Both the position numbers and the translations under genes were made by a program. From Bacillus sp. SB49 (lineage in GTDB: Bacteria > Bacillota > Bacilli > Bacillales > Halobacillaceae): a stretch of 64,000 nt of DNA. Position 1 is the stretch's first letter. Every line of letters begins with the position of its first letter. The DNA lies in contig NZ_CP048117.1 of the NCBI RefSeq assembly GCF_000469135.2, positions 356,001 through 420,000 of the forward strand. Direction: 5' to 3'. The notes under the pieces were generated by a model that saw only the letters and a program-made list of their open reading frames with translations, was not told the origin of the DNA and did not search any database. Positions 60,812-64,000 of this stretch are shown here, piece by piece.

Positions 60812-61387
60812 GTGAATTTATCTGTTTTTCAAAAAGCGAAAAAAGGCAATTACCACTGCGGAGACAGTTATTTCTATATAGAGACGGAAGATGGTTTCCT
60901 TTGCGCCCTTGCAGATGGATTAGGAAGCGGCGAGTTGGCAAAGGAATCAGCGGATGCTGTTATGAAGGTTATTCAATGGAATCCTGATCTAGGAATTGAA
61001 GCGCTTGTGAAAAAGTGTAATCAAGCACTCGTCGGCAAACGCGGAGTCGTTCTTGGAATCCTCCGGATCGACTTTCATACAGGAACCTACTCTTATTCTT
61101 CGATCGGCAACATCGGTGTCATTACGATTGATGCGGATGGAAAGAGAAGCAGGAATATTCCGCTTGCCGGCTATTTGGCAGGATATCCCCGAACACTGCG
61201 GGTAGCCCGCGGGAAAGCAGAGAAAGGTATGTTCTTCCTGATGTTTTCAGACGGCGTCAACGATCGTCGGCTGTCGAGTGAATTGACAAGAACAAGAAGT
61301 GTGGAACAGATTACCCATCGTTATCAAGAGCTGTATGGACAGTTTCGGGAAGACGATACGACACTGATTGTCATGGAATATGATTAA
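60812..61387 (+). CDS. rsbX: Phosphatase RsbX
   Basis: A 191-residue PPM-type phosphatase that removes phosphate from RsbS and RsbR to reset the stressosome. CGDSYFYIE, ALADGLGSGELAKESADAV and FSDGVNDRRL carry metal-binding residues. AAAAGGAG is nine bases before GTG 60812; GTG 60791, overlapping the sigB stop, would add seven residues. Last gene of the operon. Confidence 0.92.
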   Translation: MNLSVFQKAKKGNYHCGDSYFYIETEDGFLCALADGLGSGELAKESADAVMKVIQWNPDLGIEALVKKCNQALVGKRGVVLGILRIDFHTGTYSYSSIGNIGVITIDADGKRSRNIPLAGYLAGYPRTLRVARGKAEKGMFFLMFSDGVNDRRLSSELTRTRSVEQITHRYQELYGQFREDDTTLIVMEYD

Positions 61388-61425
61388 ACCCCTGGAATCC
61401 CATGGTGGCGGGACTAGGGGTTTTT
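61385..61425 (+). terminator. Terminator of the sigma-B operon
   Basis: AAACCCCT / AGGGGTTT arms enclose a GC-rich inner stem and are followed by TTTTT. Confidence 0.8.
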
Positions 61426-61515
61426 GTGTACCTGTCTATATTTTCCGGCGGCGGTGGCGTGTGGAGCGGCGTAATTTGATACAATGAAGAAGACGCCATT
61501 GAAGGAGGTCTTTTT

Positions 61516-63687
61516 TTGAGTGATGTAATGGTGCAGCCGGAAGTAACGAAACTGGTTGCCGAACAAACCAAAATGAATGAGAAAACGATTAAGCAGGTAA
61601 TCGCATTATTAGATGAAGGAAACACGGTTCCGTTCATCGCCCGTTACCGAAAAGAAATGACAGGCGGGTTGGATGAAGTACAGATCAAAGCTGTTGAGGA
61701 TCAGTGGAATTATGTAACGAATTTGATGCAGCGAAAAGAAGAAGTCATCCGATTGATTGAAGAGCAGGGAAAGTTAACCGATGAATTGAAGCGGGACATT
61801 GAGTCGGCGTCCCAGCTTCAGAGGGTGGAAGATCTGTACAGGCCGTATAAACAGAAAAGAAGAACGAGAGCCACGGTCGCTAAAGAGAAAGGGCTGGAAC
61901 CGCTCGCCTTGATGGTTTGGGAGCAGAAGCAGCGCATGGACTTTGAGAAGGAAGGGGAAGCCTTCCTTTCAGAGGAGAAGGAACTTGTTACTCTGGAGGA
62001 TGTGGAAGCCGGAGTGAACGATATTCTCGCGGAATGGATTTCTGAAGATCCGGGTTACCGGGAGCGCGTCCGCAAGCAGACACGTGATAAGGGAACGATC
62101 GAATCATCCGGCAAGAAGACAGAAGAAGACGAGAAGGGTATCTTCGAGATGTACTATGAATACCAGGAACCTGTACGGTCTATTGTCTCCCACCGAATTC
62201 TTGCGCTTAACCGCGGCGAGAAAGAAGAGGTATTGAAAGTATCGATCCATCCTCCTGAAGAAGCGATCCTTCAGTACTTGGAGAGGAATGTCATACACCG
62301 GAATACGGTAGGGAAGATGCGGGAGCTGTTGGCTGCGGCCATTCAGGACAGTTACAAACGCCTGATCCAGCCTTCCGTGGAGCGGGAAATCCGTAATGCC
62401 CTGTCGGAACAGGCGGAGGAGCAGGCGATCGAAGTGTTCTCAAGCAACCTGCGCAGCCTCCTGCTGCAACCTCCGTTAAAAGGGAAAGTAGTGTTGGGCA
62501 TCGATCCGGCCTTCCGGACCGGGTGTAAGCTTGCTGTTGTGGATGAAACGGGGAAAGTGCTCGATATCGGGGTGATCTATCCGACGGCACCGAGGAACGA
62601 TACAGCAGGAGCAGAGAAGAAGGTTCTTCAGTTCCTTAAGCAATACGGGGTCGAGTTGATGGCAATAGGAAACGGGACGGCTTCCAGGGAGACGGAGCAG
62701 TTCATTGCAGATCTGATCCAGAAGCATGACCTTGATGCTGCTTATATGATCGTCAACGAAGCGGGCGCAAGTGTTTATTCCGCTTCTAAACTGGCAAGGG
62801 AAGAGTTTCCTGATTTTCAAGTCGAAGAGAGAAGTGCTGTATCGATCGCACGACGCGTCCAAGATCCGTTGGCGGAGCTTGTCAAAATCGATCCTAAGTC
62901 GATAGGTGTCGGTCAATACCAGCATGATGTGAGTCAGAAGAAATTGAATGATTCCCTTGGTTTCGTCGTAGAGACGGCGGTGAACCAAGTAGGGGTAAAC
63001 GTAAACACCGCCTCCGGTTCCCTTCTGCAGTATGTATCCGGACTGAGTAAGACCGTAGCGAATAACATCGTGAAGAAGCGGGAGGAGCTTGGGAAGTTCA
63101 CGAAGCGTTCCGAGCTTAAGGATATTCCGAGGCTGGGAGCGAAGACGTTCGAGCAGAGTATCGGCTTCCTCCGCATACTGGACGGAGAGGATCCTCTCGA
63201 TAGAACGTCTATTCACCCGGAGAGCTATAAGGCCACAAGGCAGCTGATTGCCGGAATCGGATACAGGACAGAGGATATTGGGACGGAGCAGTTGTCCGAA
63301 GCAGTCAAAGGTTTGGATACAGGAGAGCTCTCTCTAGAATCCGGCATCGGTAAACTTACATTGGAAGACATTTTGAAGTCTCTCGTCCAACCGGGGCGAG
63401 ATCCGCGAGATGATTTACAGAAGCCGATCCTTAAGAAGAATGTTCTTTCTATGGAAGATTTGCAGCAGGGAATGGAACTGGAAGGGACCGTCCGTAACGT
63501 GGTCGATTTCGGTGCCTTCGTAGACATCGGAGTGAAACAGGACGGGCTTGTCCATATCTCCAAGTTATCCAACTCCTACGTCAAGCATCCGATGAACGTC
63601 GTGTCTGTCGGGGATGTCGTGACGGTGTGGGTGGAACAAGTGGATGCGAAGAAGCAGAGAATCGCTTTGACGATGGTCCAAAAATAA
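61516..63687 (+). CDS. tex: Tex-family transcription accessory / RNA-binding protein (YdcI)
   Basis: A 723-residue cytoplasmic protein with the Tex layout: N-terminal helical part, YqgF-type RNase H fold near residues 320-450 (VLGIDPAFRTGCKLAVVD, GNGTASRETEQF), tandem helix-hairpin-helix domains (NTASGSLLQYVSGLSKTVANNIV) and a C-terminal S1 RNA-binding domain (GMELEGTVRNVVDFGAFVDIG). It begins at TTG 61516 seven bases after GAAGGAGG. The place after rsbX matches Bacillus. Confidence 0.93.
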   Translation: MSDVMVQPEVTKLVAEQTKMNEKTIKQVIALLDEGNTVPFIARYRKEMTGGLDEVQIKAVEDQWNYVTNLMQRKEEVIRLIEEQGKLTDELKRDIESASQLQRVEDLYRPYKQKRRTRATVAKEKGLEPLALMVWEQKQRMDFEKEGEAFLSEEKELVTLEDVEAGVNDILAEWISEDPGYRERVRKQTRDKGTIESSGKKTEEDEKGIFEMYYEYQEPVRSIVSHRILALNRGEKEEVLKVSIHPPEEAILQYLERNVIHRNTVGKMRELLAAAIQDSYKRLIQPSVEREIRNALSEQAEEQAIEVFSSNLRSLLLQPPLKGKVVLGIDPAFRTGCKLAVVDETGKVLDIGVIYPTAPRNDTAGAEKKVLQFLKQYGVELMAIGNGTASRETEQFIADLIQKHDLDAAYMIVNEAGASVYSASKLAREEFPDFQVEERSAVSIARRVQDPLAELVKIDPKSIGVGQYQHDVSQKKLNDSLGFVVETAVNQVGVNVNTASGSLLQYVSGLSKTVANNIVKKREELGKFTKRSELKDIPRLGAKTFEQSIGFLRILDGEDPLDRTSIHPESYKATRQLIAGIGYRTEDIGTEQLSEAVKGLDTGELSLESGIGKLTLEDILKSLVQPGRDPRDDLQKPILKKNVLSMEDLQQGMELEGTVRNVVDFGAFVDIGVKQDGLVHISKLSNSYVKHPMNVVSVGDVVTVWVEQVDAKKQRIALTMVQK

Positions 63688-63693
63688 GAAAAC

Positions 63694-63740
63694 GAACAAC
63701 TACCTGGGAGGGAGCGCTCGCCGGGTAGTTGTTTTTATTT
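63694..63740. terminator. Bidirectional terminator between tex and cmpA
   Basis: ACAACTACC-GG / CC-GGTAGTTGT arms around a GC-rich loop, then TTTTTATTT; it also lies at the end of the minus-strand cmpA gene. Confidence 0.8.
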
Positions 63741-63845
63741 ATATAGATGCTGGTAGTAGTACCAACATTGATTCAGCACTTTAATTTGATATTTATCCTT
63801 ATTATAGAAAGCATCTGCCATTTGTTTCTTCAACCAGGACGGCAT
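63735..63845 (-). CDS. cmpA: Cortex morphogenetic protein CmpA
   Basis: A 36-residue protein (MPSWLKKQMADAFYNKDK ... LNQCWYYYQHLYK), almost the same size and pattern as Bacillus CmpA, which with ClpXP degrades SpoIVA in faulty sporulating cells as a quality control of spore envelope assembly. AAAGGAG is eight bases before ATG 63845. Its place between tex and sprT is conserved and it shows that the host makes endospores. Confidence 0.88.
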   Translation of the reverse strand: MPSWLKKQMADAFYNKDKYQIKVLNQCWYYYQHLYK

Positions 63846-63922
63846 GGAAGTCGCTCCTTTCCGTTTCGATTTTTTCATGGATATGATAAAGTATGCAGAA
63901 GACAGAGGAGGTGTGACCGCTG

Positions 63923-64000
63923 ATGATGACCGATCAAGAATTGCAGCAATGGACGAAGCAGCTTTCCGAGACGTATTTCCACAAACCCTATCCAGACAAG
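63923..64000 (+). CDS. SprT-like family protein (partial, N-terminus)
   Basis: The first 26 codons (MMTDQELQQWTKQLSETYFHKPYPDK) match the start of Bacillus YdcK/SprT-like proteins, zinc metalloprotease-like domains of unknown bacterial role. The gene continues beyond the right edge. ATG 63923 is 11 bases after GAGGAGG. The zinc motif lies outside the window. Confidence 0.75.
   Translation, partial: MMTDQELQQWTKQLSETYFHKPYPDK

Noticed and set aside
62476..63216. 246-codon minus-strand frame
   Set aside because: Antisense to the conserved middle of tex.
1..64000. CRISPR arrays, rRNA, tRNA and insertion sequences
   Set aside because: No regularly spaced repeats, transposase-like frames or recognisable stable RNA sequences were noticed on reading; a dedicated tRNA/ncRNA scan was not possible.

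Overview
The window looks like chromosome from a moderately halophilic, endospore-forming member of the Bacillaceae, most like Halobacillus or a close relative. The support is Bacillus-type gene order around cshA, acpS, alr, ndoAI-ndoA, rsbRSTUVW-sigB-rsbX, tex, cmpA and sprT; two BCCT osmolyte transporters; a bacterial nitric oxide synthase; and strong Shine-Dalgarno sites with frequent TTG and GTG starts. The genus is inferred from remembered families; no search was run. No rRNA, tRNA, CRISPR array or insertion sequence was seen.

Left edge (1-2190): a Cys-Xaa-Xaa repeat RiPP precursor of the heterocycloanthracin type lies upstream of a ThiF-like maturation gene that runs off the window, followed by a DDAH-type hydrolase. 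2.2-14.2 kb: metabolic and stress genes (MtnE-like aminotransferase, CoA-disulfide reductase, NO synthase, MtnU-like amidase), a LytS/LytT two-component system next to a CstA-family carrier with a perfect cre box, then GNAT proteins, a lipid kinase, a YueI-like protein and a thioredoxin-fold peroxiredoxin-like protein. 14.4-27 kb: small membrane protein, lytic transglycosylase, Ohr, an AimR-family peptide receptor with a tiny secreted-peptide gene carrying a duplicated C-terminal nonapeptide, two BCCT transporters flanking a frameshifted nucleotidyltransferase, a PopT (DUF368) lipid-carrier translocase, a thioredoxin and a SelD-associated-type flavoprotein.

26.5-31 kb (minus strand): five overlapping genes encode a YnjBCD-like ABC importer plus a TVP38/DedA-like membrane protein. 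31-42 kb: methyltransferase, DUF2164, a BMP-type binding lipoprotein paired with a chemoreceptor, a luciferase-like monooxygenase, a YknW/YknX-like pair without its ABC partners, a MarR-MATE operon, a membrane protein and a second lipid kinase. 42.4-48.6 kb: an MhqR-like MarR regulator, then an ABC-F gene preceded by a promoter, a 33-codon leader ORF, nested hairpins and an intrinsic terminator, which together look like an antibiotic-sensing attenuator; then glutaredoxin, YppG-like, esterase, DegV and EamA genes.

48.8-64 kb is the conserved stress block: cshA (with a long, possibly attenuated leader), rhomboid protease, acpS, a fused NAD(P)HX repair enzyme, a LolA-like lipoprotein, alr, the NdoAI/NdoA toxin-antitoxin pair, and the sigma-B partner-switching operon with a near-consensus sigma-B promoter at the rsbU stop codon in front of rsbV. 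Tex, the short sporulation gene cmpA and the start of an SprT-like gene close the window.

The least described pieces are the AimR-like receptor/peptide cassette (18.7-19.9 kb), the ABC-F leader (42.87-43.11 kb) and the left-edge RiPP cluster.
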